From positions 1-61,385 of the forward strand of contig JAEINR010000024.1 in the NCBI GenBank assembly GCA_016342325.1: a stretch of DNA of 61,385 bases, read 5' to 3'. The stretch comes from Desulfobacterium sp. (GTDB lineage Bacteria > Desulfobacterota > Desulfobacteria > Desulfobacterales > Desulfobacteraceae). Below are positions 26,392-35,132 of the stretch, piece by piece; position 1 is the stretch's first letter; the number at the start of each line of letters is the position of its first letter. The position numbers were made by a program, and so were the translations under genes. The notes under the pieces are model-generated. The model saw nothing but the letters and a program-made list of their open reading frames with translations. It did no database searches and had not been told where the DNA came from.

Positions 26392-27906
26392 TTAGATAAC
26401 CCCTGCAGGTATGGCAAAGTGAATGATGTTCGTGACGATCCTACCCGAATAGATCCCCAGCACCAGAAGCATGATAGACACAAAAAGGAACGGCACCAGC
26501 ATGGCCATGGGCGCCTCCTGGATCACGGCGCCTGCCCCCCCGTGGCCACCCCCGTCATCTGAACCGTGGTGGTGATCGATAAAGGGCTCAAAATAGGAGA
26601 TCTCGAACAATCGAAAAAAGAGCACCGCATTGACAAGGGAAGAGAAGAGCAAGGCCGCGACAAACGCATATTGGCCTGCGGCAATTCCCCCGGACACGAG
26701 ATACCACTTGCTAAAGAACCCGCAGGTGGGCGGCACCCCGATGATGGAGAGACCGGCCAGCACAAATCCCGCCATGGTAAAGGGCATTGAACCAAAGAGC
26801 CCCTTAAGATCCCCCCTCTCCTCAGAGCCTGTTTTCCAGAGAAAAATCCCCGCTGCCATGAACAGGCAGAGGGTCATCACGGCGTCGTTGACGATATGGA
26901 GAATGGCGCCGGACATGCCCATGCGGTTGCCAAGGAAAAAACCGCCCACCATGTACCCCACCTCTGCAATAATGATGTAGGTGAGCATTTTCTTGTAATC
27001 GGTCTGGGCTAGGGCAGACAGGGAACCGAACACGATGGTTGCGATGGCCACCCACACCAGGAAATCACTGACGTTGAGTTGATGAAACGTGTAGTCCACC
27101 GAAAAGAGATTGAGGCAGATCCGCACCATTATATAGACGGTCACCTTGGTGGTCAACGGCGCAATGAGCCCTGCCGCCGCAGAAGAGGACTGGGAATAGG
27201 CCCCGGGCAGCCATCCATGGACCGGAAAGAGGGCCATTTTTACAAACAGGCCGGAAAGCATGATGATAAAGGCAAAGAGGACGATGCCGGAGTCCTTCAT
27301 CCCTGGAAGAATGGCTGCAAGATCCGCCATGTTCAAGGACCCTGTGGCAATATAAAGATACCCCACCCCAAGGAGGTAGAAGGTCGCGCCAATAGTACCG
27401 AGAAAGAGATAGTTCAGGGTCGCAAGGGGCGCCCGTGCCTTTCCAAGCCCGATGAGGGCGTAGCCGGACAGGGATGCGATCTCCAGCAGCACATAGAGAT
27501 TAAAGGCGTCCCCGGTGGCCGTCATTCCGATAAGTCCTGCGGTGAACAGCACATAAAGGGAGATAAACGCCCCCTCCTTATCCGCGAACTCCCGATGGAT
27601 GGTCTGCTTGCTCGAGACAAGATTCACAAGGGACACCGCAGTGATCACCACCAGCACCAGGGCGCTTAAGTGGTCGATCACATAGACGATCCCCATGGGA
27701 GCGGCCCAGCCGGCAAACCGATACTCAATGGCAAGTCCGGTGTTGACCACCTGAACCAGGAGGGCGGCGGCCCCGAGAAACGAAACGGACAAGGCGGCAA
27801 CCGCAACGGGAAAGCAGGCCCGCTTGTCAATGAAACCGGCTGCCGCGACCATTAGGGCCGCAAGAAGGGGAACGATGATGACCAGTGCAGGAAGTGTATT
27901 GACCAT
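26392..27906 (-). CDS. mrpD: Mrp antiporter subunit D (first copy)
   Basis: This 504-residue multi-pass subunit has the MrpD/NuoM/NuoN signatures GDAFNLYVLLEIASLSGYAL (Glu helix), FVKMALFPVHGWLPGAYSQS (Lys helix), and GVPPTCGFFSKWYLVSGG. A His-rich loop (DHHHGSDDGGGHGGAG) near residues 444-459 may bind metal or be a flexible insert. It follows mrpC by 4 nt, with a GGAGGGG ribosome binding site. Confidence 0.9.
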   Translation of the reverse strand: MVNTLPALVIIVPLLAALMVAAAGFIDKRACFPVAVAALSVSFLGAAALLVQVVNTGLAIEYRFAGWAAPMGIVYVIDHLSALVLVVITAVSLVNLVSSKQTIHREFADKEGAFISLYVLFTAGLIGMTATGDAFNLYVLLEIASLSGYALIGLGKARAPLATLNYLFLGTIGATFYLLGVGYLYIATGSLNMADLAAILPGMKDSGIVLFAFIIMLSGLFVKMALFPVHGWLPGAYSQSSSAAAGLIAPLTTKVTVYIMVRICLNLFSVDYTFHQLNVSDFLVWVAIATIVFGSLSALAQTDYKKMLTYIIIAEVGYMVGGFFLGNRMGMSGAILHIVNDAVMTLCLFMAAGIFLWKTGSEERGDLKGLFGSMPFTMAGFVLAGLSIIGVPPTCGFFSKWYLVSGGIAAGQYAFVAALLFSSLVNAVLFFRLFEISYFEPFIDHHHGSDDGGGHGGAGAVIQEAPMAMLVPFLFVSIMLLVLGIYSGRIVTNIIHFAIPAGVI

Positions 27907-27910
27907 GGGC

Positions 27911-28339
27911 CTATCCCCTCCGTAAACGTTGGTTTATCTCATTTTCCTCAAGGGTGCCATACTCCTTGTAGACCTTTATCGCCAGGGCAAGGGCAACACC
28001 GAGGGTGGCAACGCCAACCACGATGGCGGTGAGCATGAGCACATGGGGAAGCGGATTGATATAATTGACGGCTTGTACGGCATCGGTGCCGTGGCGTAAC
28101 GCCGCATGGGCAATACCACCGCCCTCCGGGACCGGACCATGGCGCAGGATGGGAATGGTGGCCCCCTGTTTCGCCCCGATGGAGACATAAAAGAGGATCA
28201 CGGCGGTCTGGAAGATGCTCATGCCGACAATTTTCTTTACCAGATTGTTCTTGGCAATCATGGCATAGAGGCCCACCATCATCAAAATGATGTAGGCCCA
28301 GTAATTCGCCCGGGAGATCAACACGGTTAAAAAGTCCAT
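27911..28339 (-). CDS. mrpC: Mrp antiporter subunit C (NuoK-like)
   Basis: This 142-residue protein has three helices with the NuoK/MrpC pattern (IVGMSIFQTAVILFYVSIG and PHVLMLTAIVVGVATLGVAL). A loop between helices 2 and 3 (GATIPILRHGPVPEGGGIAH and following) is longer than in NuoK, as is usual for MbhG/MrpC. The start is next to the preceding stop, with GAGGGG 6 nt upstream. Confidence 0.92.
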   Translation of the reverse strand: MDFLTVLISRANYWAYIILMMVGLYAMIAKNNLVKKIVGMSIFQTAVILFYVSIGAKQGATIPILRHGPVPEGGGIAHAALRHGTDAVQAVNYINPLPHVLMLTAIVVGVATLGVALALAIKVYKEYGTLEENEINQRLRRG

Positions 28340-29167
28340 TTAAAGCCCCTCATCCTGTTTGCCTGCCGAAGACAGGTTGTAGTAAATCCAGATCATCACC
28401 GACATGACGGCAAGGGCAACCCCGATCTCAACGATGAGTATCCCGTGGGACCGGGCCATGACCCTGTCCGTCCCCAGGAGAGGTGCAAGCGCCCCGTAGT
28501 TGAGGAAATTTTCGCCAAGCATGACACAAAGGGCGCCGGTGCCCGCGTAGATGAATACACCGGCAGCGCTCATGATGGCGGCACTGGTCTCACTGATCTT
28601 GGCCACGGTGGTCCTCAGGTTATGGGAGATGGCAAAGAGAATCACCGCAGCCCCCAAAATAACCCCCCCCTGGAACCCGCCCCCGGGACTGTGGTGGCCG
28701 TGGGCGACCACATAGAGGGCAAATATCTGGATAAAGGGCATGAGCAGCCGACTGGTGCTTCGGATAATGATATCCCGGGGCACCCACTGGGCATCAATGC
28801 GCTGGAACACATCGGAATCCTCCGGGGCCGCCCCGCACTCTTCGATGCGGATGGTGACGCCGGTGGGGACATGGCGAAAGTAGATCTCCTTTTCCTCCTC
28901 TTCAGGCAGACGAAGAAGGAAAAAGCAGGCAAGGCCCGCCGTGAGAATCACCGTGGTTTCGAACATGGTGTCATACCCCCTGTAATCGGCAAGCACCGAG
29001 GTCACCATGTTGGGCACAGCGGTATCGGCCATGGTGTGCTCAATATAATAGGGAGAGAGATGGGTAGACGCCGGGGAGTGGGGATCCCCGAATTCGGGAA
29101 ACTTATTCGCAAAGACGATGAGAAGTATCCCGCACAGCAGAATGGTCATTTTTCCGATGAGTTTCAA
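28340..29167 (-). CDS. mrpB: MbhE-like and MrpB fused subunit
   Basis: This 275-residue membrane protein joins an N-terminal MbhE-like part (residues 1-90, with VLADYRGYDTMFETTVILTA) to a C-terminal MnhB/MrpB domain (about 135-265, with HGHHSPGGGFQGGVILGAAV and SHGILIVEIGVALAVM). The start is TTG at 29167, overlapping the previous stop as TTGA, and has GGAGGA at good spacing. In Mrp systems the MbhE-like part is usually the end of MrpA, so this is a rearranged module typical of MBH-type clusters. Confidence 0.88.
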   Translation of the reverse strand: MKLIGKMTILLCGILLIVFANKFPEFGDPHSPASTHLSPYYIEHTMADTAVPNMVTSVLADYRGYDTMFETTVILTAGLACFFLLRLPEEEEKEIYFRHVPTGVTIRIEECGAAPEDSDVFQRIDAQWVPRDIIIRSTSRLLMPFIQIFALYVVAHGHHSPGGGFQGGVILGAAVILFAISHNLRTTVAKISETSAAIMSAAGVFIYAGTGALCVMLGENFLNYGALAPLLGTDRVMARSHGILIVEIGVALAVMSVMIWIYYNLSSAGKQDEGL

Positions 29168-29409
29168 TCCGTTGTCCTCCTTGTCGTATGAAATACCGCA
29201 GACACACAGAACACCGTGCTCACCCCCGCACCGACCGTGGCTTCCGTAAAGGCCACATCCACCGCCCCCATGATAGCCCAGAGGAGACAGAGAAGAAAGC
29301 TGTAGGCTCCGAGGAGAATCGCAGCACTCAAAAGGTCCTTGACATTGATGGCCGCGATGGCGCAGACGATAACAAGAACAAGAATGATCAGATCAAGCTG
29401 CCAGATCAT
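29164..29409 (-). CDS. MbhD-like subunit (MrpA C-terminal domain, DUF4040)
   Basis: This 81-residue protein with three hydrophobic helices matches the DUF4040/MbhD segment that ends MrpA in standard Mrp operons (INVKDLLSAAILLGAYSFLL, then DVAFTEATVGAGVSTVF). The Glu in the FTEA motif is conserved in the family. It is a separate gene here, overlapping both neighbours by 4 nt. Confidence 0.88.
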   Translation of the reverse strand: MIWQLDLIILVLVIVCAIAAINVKDLLSAAILLGAYSFLLCLLWAIMGAVDVAFTEATVGAGVSTVFCVSAVFHTTRRTTD

Positions 29410-29738
29410 ATGGAACTACCTCCTTTCTTATCTTTGGTCCACGGTTCACGAAATCCCCTGACACCGGCATCCACGATGGCATGGGTGGCCGTGGGACTGG
29501 TTATAAAGACAAACACGACAATCAACATGATCTTGATGGCCACCAGCACATTAGCAAAGGTAAAATCGGTAAGGACATACAGGGCAAGACCTGCCATGGA
29601 AAGAAACAGCCCCATGGTGTCGAGCATGCCGGCGGCGTGGAGGCGTGAGTAGAAATCGGGCAGCCGGATGATGCCGATGGAGCCGCCCAGAAAGAAAAAT
29701 AAACCAATTGCGATCAACAGAACTGAGATAAGGTTCAT
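29406..29738 (-). CDS. mrpG: Mrp antiporter subunit G
   Basis: This 110-residue three-helix protein of the MnhG/PhaG family has GSIGIIRLPDFYSRLHAAGM followed by DTMG, the family hallmark. It belongs to the E-F-G-B-C block that forms the cation-handling side of the Mrp complex. Its start overlaps the mrpF stop by 4 nt (ATGA), implying coupled translation. Confidence 0.94.
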   Translation of the reverse strand: MNLISVLLIAIGLFFFLGGSIGIIRLPDFYSRLHAAGMLDTMGLFLSMAGLALYVLTDFTFANVLVAIKIMLIVVFVFITSPTATHAIVDAGVRGFREPWTKDKKGGSSI

Positions 29739-30019
29739 CGATCCATCTCCTGGTAAAGGCCTTTGCGTTTATGGAAATACCGGGACGCCGCAAGAACCGC
29801 GATAAAATTGAGTAATGCATAGGCAAGGGCAATATCGATGAACATGTCCACCCGTCCAAAAATAAAACCGATCATGATCAACAGCACCGTTGTCTTACTG
29901 CCGATGGCGTTAACCCCCATGATCCGGTCCTTTACCGTCGGTCCAACCACGGAGCGGTAGAGGGGAATTGCCATAAAAACCGAGAGAGCCATCGCCGAAT
30001 AGAGAATATAAGTATCCAT
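29735..30019 (-). CDS. mrpF: Mrp antiporter subunit F
   Basis: This 94-residue protein has three helices and the MnhF/PhaF motif GPTVKDRIMGVNAIGSKT, followed by FIDIALAYALLNFIAVLA. It overlaps mrpE by one base (TAATG) and mrpG by four. Confidence 0.94.
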   Translation of the reverse strand: MDTYILYSAMALSVFMAIPLYRSVVGPTVKDRIMGVNAIGSKTTVLLIMIGFIFGRVDMFIDIALAYALLNFIAVLAASRYFHKRKGLYQEMDR

Positions 30020-30519
30020 TATTCACCAAATATCCTTGCCACCCGCTCCTCCATTTCGCCGGGGAGGGCGGCTGCCGAGTCCTTGTCAATAGCGTGAACT
30101 GAAAGATCGCCGTATGCTGAGATGTGAACCGTTATGGTTCCAGGGGTGAGAGTGATGGAGTTGGCAAAGGTCACCAGCCCGAGTTCGTCCCGTATCCGGC
30201 TCCTGAATCGCAGGATATGGGGATCGATGCGCTCCATCATGTTGGGACTCAACACAAGGGACATCACATGGAAGTTGGCAAGAAGGATCTGCCAGATGAG
30301 CCAGGGGATGTAGAGAAAGAAATTATACCAGAGGCGAAGGATCCCCATGGGCCGGGGATTCGGGATCGAGAGATCCGAGACAAACCAGGATACGATGGCA
30401 CAGGAGACCATGCCGAGGCTGATATGAAACAGATCAAATCGTCCGGAAAAGACGACCCAGAAAAGAAGAAGAATTAAAAAACTGATAACGAATGACGATT
30501 TGCGTTGCTGTACTTTCAC
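30019..30519 (-). CDS. mrpE: Mrp antiporter subunit E
   Basis: This 166-residue protein has two to three N-terminal helices and a soluble C-terminal domain with NSITLTPGTITVHI, the MnhE/PhaE hallmark. It is the first gene of the eleven-gene antiporter operon. The start is GTG at 30519, with GAGG about 9 nt upstream. A promoter candidate lies at 30582-30611. Confidence 0.93.
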   Translation of the reverse strand: MKVQQRKSSFVISFLILLLFWVVFSGRFDLFHISLGMVSCAIVSWFVSDLSIPNPRPMGILRLWYNFFLYIPWLIWQILLANFHVMSLVLSPNMMERIDPHILRFRSRIRDELGLVTFANSITLTPGTITVHISAYGDLSVHAIDKDSAAALPGEMEERVARIFGE

Positions 30520-30581
30520 GACCGGAACCTCATATTTTAAAAATATTAAGTGCGCCGACAGCTAAGACTAAGCCCGAAGAA

Positions 30582-30611
30582 TGAATACCGTTTAATAAGT
30601 GACTTAGTCAA
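30582..30611 (-). promoter_or_regulatory. mrpE: Possible promoter of the Mrp operon
   Basis: On the minus strand TTGACT (30611-30606) and TATTCA (30587-30582) are spaced by 18 nt, about 60 nt upstream of the mrpE GTG. The match is moderate and unproven. Confidence 0.4.
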
Positions 30612-30648
30612 TTTTTCGCAAAAGGTCAATCGTTATTTCACAAATTTT

Positions 30649-32631
30649 TCATAAAAGATTGTGATCCCAGTTCCATAGACCTGGACGCTGTTTCAGGACC
30701 ATCCCCTTAGGCACGGGCTCCTCCATTGTTGCAAACAGGGTGTAACCCGCCCGTTGGAGATCCCTGATTTTCGGCGTCAGGTCCAATCGCCAACCGGGAA
30801 AGACCCAGAAGGTGTCATCCCGTCGCGATACCCACCCCTGCTCACGCATGGGACTTTCAAAGGGGGTATCCAGGAGAATATCGTCCGAAACGATCCTTGA
30901 GATCGCAAGGGGCCAGTTTCCTGCCACCACGATCCCAAGGGGAATGGGCGATGTCGCGGCAAGGGAAAGGAATCCCTCCTCCCCCAGTTCCGGAGCAGCA
31001 AACGCCCCGGAAAACCCCTGGACGCGCAAGCTCTCCAGGGCATGGTGGTTGGCAATGTTGCAAAAGGGACCGGCCCACAGCTCAAGATGCCTGGCATCAG
31101 CGAAAAATGAGCGCTGCCAGGGCATGTTCAAGACAAAGCGTTTTGCGCCCTTTGCCAGGGCCTGGTTCACAGCGGAGATGTGGGACGCTTCATCCCCCGG
31201 CCACACCACGGGAGAGAGCCACCACCAGGAATCCCGGACCACATGGTTGGGAAGTTTTTGAAGAATCCCTTCCGAGAGCCACAGGGCTTTTTCCCCTTCA
31301 GACCGGCCCCTGCCCAAGGTCCGGGTCAGGGTCATCTGAATGCTTCGTGGCGCCTTGGCGCCCCCCCGCTTCCGGCTGTTTTTCGGCTTCACGGAAAGGG
31401 ATTTCTCCTTCAGCGGCCGGACAACCGGGGCTTCCAACCCTTCGAATTCGGTTTTGAGTTCCCGGATCATGGCGTAGACCCCAGCTTCCCTTCGGTCCAC
31501 AATAAAGACGGGATCTCCCTTCTGGAACCGAGTTCCGCGATCTGTCTTCAGGACCAGCTTTCCCCGCTTGGGGACGGAACGGGTCACCCGCTGGATGGCA
31601 TGGCCTTTGCCGTCCTCATACCCGATTCTTAAGAGGTCTCCCTTGAGCAGAGCCTCCCGGGTCACGAAGAAGGGATGCTTTTCAATTTTCACCCGTCCGG
31701 CAAACAGACCCGAGCCCGTTTCCACATCGGATTTCAAGGGGTTCTGGGGACGCTGGGAAAGCAGATTGTAGTGGCTGGACGGCCGTCCCATGGCATGGTC
31801 GAGGAATGCAATGGCGGTCCGCTTCTTATCTGGATCCTGGCCGTGATCCCGGAGCATGCGATAGGCCGTTACCGTATAGAAGACGTAGTGGGGGCTTTTT
31901 TTTCTTCCCTCGATCTTCCAGGTGGTGACCTCAGGGATTGTCTTGAGCACCTTGGCAAGCACATCCACGGAAAAATCAAGACATGAAAAAAATCGCTGTT
32001 TATCATTCTTTTGAGAGTAAACCCGCCTGCAGGGCTGGACACACCTGCCCCGAAGGCCGCTCTTTCCGCCAAACCAGCTACTCCAGTAACATCGCCCGGA
32101 CACGCCGTAGCAGAGGGCACCGTGGACAAACACCTCCAGATCCAGACCCTCGGGCGTCTTCTCAGCCATGGTCTTGATCTCATCCACATTCAGCTCCCTT
32201 GGCAGCACCACCCTGTCAAACCCGGCCTGTTTCACCGCTTCAAGCCCTGCCGGAAATGAGCTGTTGGCAAGGGTTGACAGATGGATCTCGCCCTTGAAGC
32301 CCAGGTTGCGGGCAATGGGCACCACAGCCAGATCCTGAACGATCAGGGCATTGGGCCGAACATAGGCGACCAGCTTGGCAAGGATATTTTCGGTTTTTTC
32401 GATCTCATTGGGCTTGATCAGGGAGTTCAAAGCCACATGGACGGCAATCCCCCTGGATTGGGCCAGGGTGGTTAGCCTTGCAAGCTCTTCAATGCTGAAG
32501 TTAGACGCCTCCATCCGGGCCGAGAAAATTTTAAGACCGCAATAGATGGCATCGGCCTTGGCAGCAACGGCCGCAAGAAATGAGTCAACATCCCCTGCGG
32601 GGGCAAGTATGAGTGGTTTTCTGATAGTCAT
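30649..32631 (-). CDS. U32-family protein (RlhA/TrhP-like)
   Basis: This 660-residue protein carries the U32 signature EVFVHGALCYGVSGRC (166-181), followed by further Cys (CVQPCRR near residue 196-202) that fit an iron-sulfur site. The N-terminal TIM-barrel-like part starts LILAPAGDVDSFLAA. A basic linker (about 415-430) precedes a C-terminal half that resembles a second barrel (IVVAGNWPLAISR and similar). Family members called peptidases are now linked to prephenate-dependent hydroxylation of tRNA or 23S rRNA (TrhP, RlhA), so an RNA-modification role is likely. It is probably co-transcribed with the DRR-rich protein 31 nt upstream. Confidence 0.85.
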   Translation of the reverse strand: MTIRKPLILAPAGDVDSFLAAVAAKADAIYCGLKIFSARMEASNFSIEELARLTTLAQSRGIAVHVALNSLIKPNEIEKTENILAKLVAYVRPNALIVQDLAVVPIARNLGFKGEIHLSTLANSSFPAGLEAVKQAGFDRVVLPRELNVDEIKTMAEKTPEGLDLEVFVHGALCYGVSGRCYWSSWFGGKSGLRGRCVQPCRRVYSQKNDKQRFFSCLDFSVDVLAKVLKTIPEVTTWKIEGRKKSPHYVFYTVTAYRMLRDHGQDPDKKRTAIAFLDHAMGRPSSHYNLLSQRPQNPLKSDVETGSGLFAGRVKIEKHPFFVTREALLKGDLLRIGYEDGKGHAIQRVTRSVPKRGKLVLKTDRGTRFQKGDPVFIVDRREAGVYAMIRELKTEFEGLEAPVVRPLKEKSLSVKPKNSRKRGGAKAPRSIQMTLTRTLGRGRSEGEKALWLSEGILQKLPNHVVRDSWWWLSPVVWPGDEASHISAVNQALAKGAKRFVLNMPWQRSFFADARHLELWAGPFCNIANHHALESLRVQGFSGAFAAPELGEEGFLSLAATSPIPLGIVVAGNWPLAISRIVSDDILLDTPFESPMREQGWVSRRDDTFWVFPGWRLDLTPKIRDLQRAGYTLFATMEEPVPKGMVLKQRPGLWNWDHNLL

Positions 32632-32662
32632 AATTTATAAGGCGGTCCCAGGGCAGGAAAAC

Positions 32663-32929
32663 TTAATAAAACAACGCTTTTGATCTAACATAAACACTGC
32701 TCCAGCGAGTCACTCTAACCCAATTTTGTCTCTTCTCTTCAATAAAATTCCGTCGACCCTCGACATTGAGTCGCCGCTCAATGCCGATGGTCTGGAAATG
32801 ATCTATGTCATAGACCTGGCGACGATCGTCTCCTGTCCTTCGATCAATAGCTGACCGTTTTCTAAGGCCCTGTAAAGAATCTTTGTCTGCGCCTGCCCCG
32901 GTCGCTTCTTTCCTATCCAAATATCCCAT
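32663..32929 (-). CDS. Small DRR-rich protein, copy 1
   Basis: This 88-residue basic protein has repeated Arg-Arg motifs: AIDRRTGDDRRQ, GIERRLNVEGRR, and a C-terminal KRQNWVRVTRWSSV. It shares the order (D/E)RR-[ST]G-x-DRR, GIE(R/K)RL, EE and Trp with a second small gene at 35133-35309. The ATG has GGAGGT 6 nt upstream. There is no signal peptide or membrane helix. The spaced Arg pattern recalls the RxxxR start of PilZ domains, but no PilZ barrel follows. Function is unknown; the neighbours (DEAD-box helicase, U32 protein) hint at RNA biology. Confidence 0.78.
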   Translation of the reverse strand: MGYLDRKEATGAGADKDSLQGLRKRSAIDRRTGDDRRQVYDIDHFQTIGIERRLNVEGRRNFIEEKRQNWVRVTRWSSVYVRSKALFY

Positions 32930-33097
32930 GGGATACCTCCAAGGTTATGAATTCAGAACGGTTCATCCAAAACAAGATACTTATCACATATATATATTAT
33001 CCGCCCACCCGGGTGTCAAACAGAAACCACAGAAACACTGGGGTAAGGCCGATATATTTGTGTCATTGGTCATTCTTCTGATTTTAATCACACCAGG

Positions 33098-34915
33098 CTA
33101 AGCCTGGCCCTTAGAGGTGCTCCTGGAGAGCTTCATGGGTTGGCCAGCCACCCATACCTTTTTCAAGAGCTGAAGAATGGTCGAAGGCATGCCCAGGGGA
33201 AGATCCACAAGGGAGTGATCCTCTTCAATGGTGATGGTACCGATAAATTTACTGTCAAGTTCGGCCTCATTGGCAATAGCCCCCACGATATCCTTGGGCC
33301 TGACCCCGTGGGTGCGGCCCACCTCGATGCGGAAGCGCTCCATTCCCTTTGGCGGAGGAGAGGATGGCTGTTTTTTAGCCACGTCCTTTTTCGGTGCCGT
33401 CGACTTATCTGTTTCTGAATCGGGTTGAAAGGACTCTTTACCCTTTCCAGGACCGTTTCCGTATTCTTTTTTCGGTGCTGCCTTTTTCTCTGTTTTTGAA
33501 TCGGACCGAAAGGACTCTTTACCCTTTACCGGACCGTTTTCGTAATCTTTTTTGGGTTGGGGTACCGGTTTTTTATACGCAGGTTTCGGTACGGAGAGCA
33601 GCAGGGGCTTATTCCCCTGCACCATCATGGCCAGGGCTGCGGCAATCTCCAGGGCCGGAACATCCTGCTCCTGGCGATACTGATCCATGAGGTCGAAATA
33701 GGGCCCAAGATCCGTTGAAGAAAGGGTGTCGGTGATGCTCTGCTTGAAATCCGCGATCCGCTTGTCATTGATCGCTTCAGTGGTGGGAAGCCGCATCATC
33801 TCAATCTTCTGGCGGGTGGTTTTTTCGATAACCCTGAGCATCCATCTTTCCCGGGGAGAGACAAAAAGGATGGCATCCCCCTTGCGTCCGGCCCGGCCGG
33901 TTCTTCCGATCCGATGGACATAGGATTCTGCTTCATTGGGGATATCGTAATTGATCACGTGACTTACCCGATCAACGTCAAGTCCTCTGGCGGCCACATC
34001 CGTTGCAACCAGGATGTCGATCTTCCCTGATTTAAACCGGTTGATGGTCCGTTCCCGGGATTTCTGGGCGATATCTCCGTTCAACGCCTCGGCAGAATAC
34101 CCCCTGGCCTCGAGTTTTTCCGCAATCTCAACGGTTGCCGTCTTGGTCCGGACGAAAACAATGATTGCGTCAAAGACCTCAGCCTCGAGAATCCGGGTCA
34201 GGGCATCCAGTTTGTGGGTCCCCTTGACCATCCAGAACCGCTGGTGAATGGTGTCAGCCGTGGCGGTTCGCAGCTTGATGGTGACTTCTTGGGGATCGTT
34301 CAGGTACTTGATGGCGATCTTCTTGATGACCGCCGGCATGGTTGCAGAGAACAATGCGATCTGGCGCTTGTCCGGCGTCTGCTTCAGGATCCACTCCACA
34401 TCATCGATGAATCCCATTCGAAGCATCTCATCGGCCTCGTCGATGACAAGGGTGGTAAGACTATCCAGGCTGAGGGCGCCCCGTTTCATGAGGTCCATGA
34501 GTCGGCCCGGGGTGCCTACGATGACATGGACGCCTCGCTTGAGCTGGTTGAGCTGCCCGCCATAGGCCTGCCCCCCGTAAATGGGCAGCACGTTAAACCC
34601 CTTGATACGGGCGGCATATCCCTTAAACGACTCGGCCACCTGGATGGCCAGCTCCCGGGTGGGTGCCAACACCAGCACCTGGGGCTTCTTGAGTTTAATA
34701 TCGATGCGGGAGAGAAGCGGCAGAGCAAAGGCAGCGGTTTTACCGGTGCCGGTCTGGGCCTGCCCCAGGACATCGCGGCCTTGGTGCACATGGGGAATTA
34801 TTTGAGCCTGGATCGCCGTTGGGCTTTCATAGCCGAGATCATCCAGGGCCTTTAGGACAGGCTTGATCAGTCCCATTTCGCTAAAACCGGGGTGGGGCAA
34901 ACTTTCAGAGGACAT
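33098..34915 (-). CDS. deaD: DEAD-box RNA helicase, DeaD/CsdA type
   Basis: This 605-residue ATP-dependent RNA helicase would act in ribosome assembly and RNA decay, especially in the cold. It has the Q-motif (TAIQAQII), AQTGTGKT (53-60), VIDEADEML, a SAT motif and HRIGRTGRAGR. A low-complexity linker holds a 27-residue unit twice in tandem (33391-33555). The C-terminal DbpA-type RNA-binding domain follows (MERFRIEVGRTHGVRPKDIV and beyond, about residues 520-595). A small inverted repeat overlaps its stop (33093-33107). Confidence 0.95.
   Translation of the reverse strand: MSSESLPHPGFSEMGLIKPVLKALDDLGYESPTAIQAQIIPHVHQGRDVLGQAQTGTGKTAAFALPLLSRIDIKLKKPQVLVLAPTRELAIQVAESFKGYAARIKGFNVLPIYGGQAYGGQLNQLKRGVHVIVGTPGRLMDLMKRGALSLDSLTTLVIDEADEMLRMGFIDDVEWILKQTPDKRQIALFSATMPAVIKKIAIKYLNDPQEVTIKLRTATADTIHQRFWMVKGTHKLDALTRILEAEVFDAIIVFVRTKTATVEIAEKLEARGYSAEALNGDIAQKSRERTINRFKSGKIDILVATDVAARGLDVDRVSHVINYDIPNEAESYVHRIGRTGRAGRKGDAILFVSPRERWMLRVIEKTTRQKIEMMRLPTTEAINDKRIADFKQSITDTLSSTDLGPYFDLMDQYRQEQDVPALEIAAALAMMVQGNKPLLLSVPKPAYKKPVPQPKKDYENGPVKGKESFRSDSKTEKKAAPKKEYGNGPGKGKESFQPDSETDKSTAPKKDVAKKQPSSPPPKGMERFRIEVGRTHGVRPKDIVGAIANEAELDSKFIGTITIEEDHSLVDLPLGMPSTILQLLKKVWVAGQPMKLSRSTSKGQA
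33391..33555 (-). repeat. Tandem 81-bp coding repeat in the helicase linker
   Basis: Two adjacent 27-residue units, starting KKDYENGPVKGKESF and KKEYGNGPGKGKESF, are followed by a third partial start (KKD). The sequence is charged and presumably disordered. It links the helicase core to the RNA-binding domain. Confidence 0.8.
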
Positions 34916-35044
34916 AATTTATTTACCTTGAGAACAAAAATAACCGACAGAATCGGCATGGAAAATTTACAATATAAACTATCGTGCCTGATTTTGCAAA
35001 CAAAAAAAAGACATTGATCAATGGACTTGATTGGCACCCATTGT

Positions 35045-35073
35045 TTGACAGACCCGGTTTTACCTTTTATTTT
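35045..35073 (+). promoter_or_regulatory. Promoter of DRR-rich copy 2
   Basis: TTGACA (35045-35050) and TATTTT (35068-35073) are separated by 17 nt, about 60 nt upstream of the small gene at 35133. Confidence 0.6.
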
Positions 35074-35132
35074 AGAGGAGTGGGGAATCGGTTATTTCCA
35101 ACCCGTTCGAACCGTCCACCAGGGAGGTCCTA

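Noticed and set aside
33391-33555. Tandem repeat considered as a CRISPR array
   Set aside because: Units are contiguous without spacers and lie in frame inside a helicase gene.
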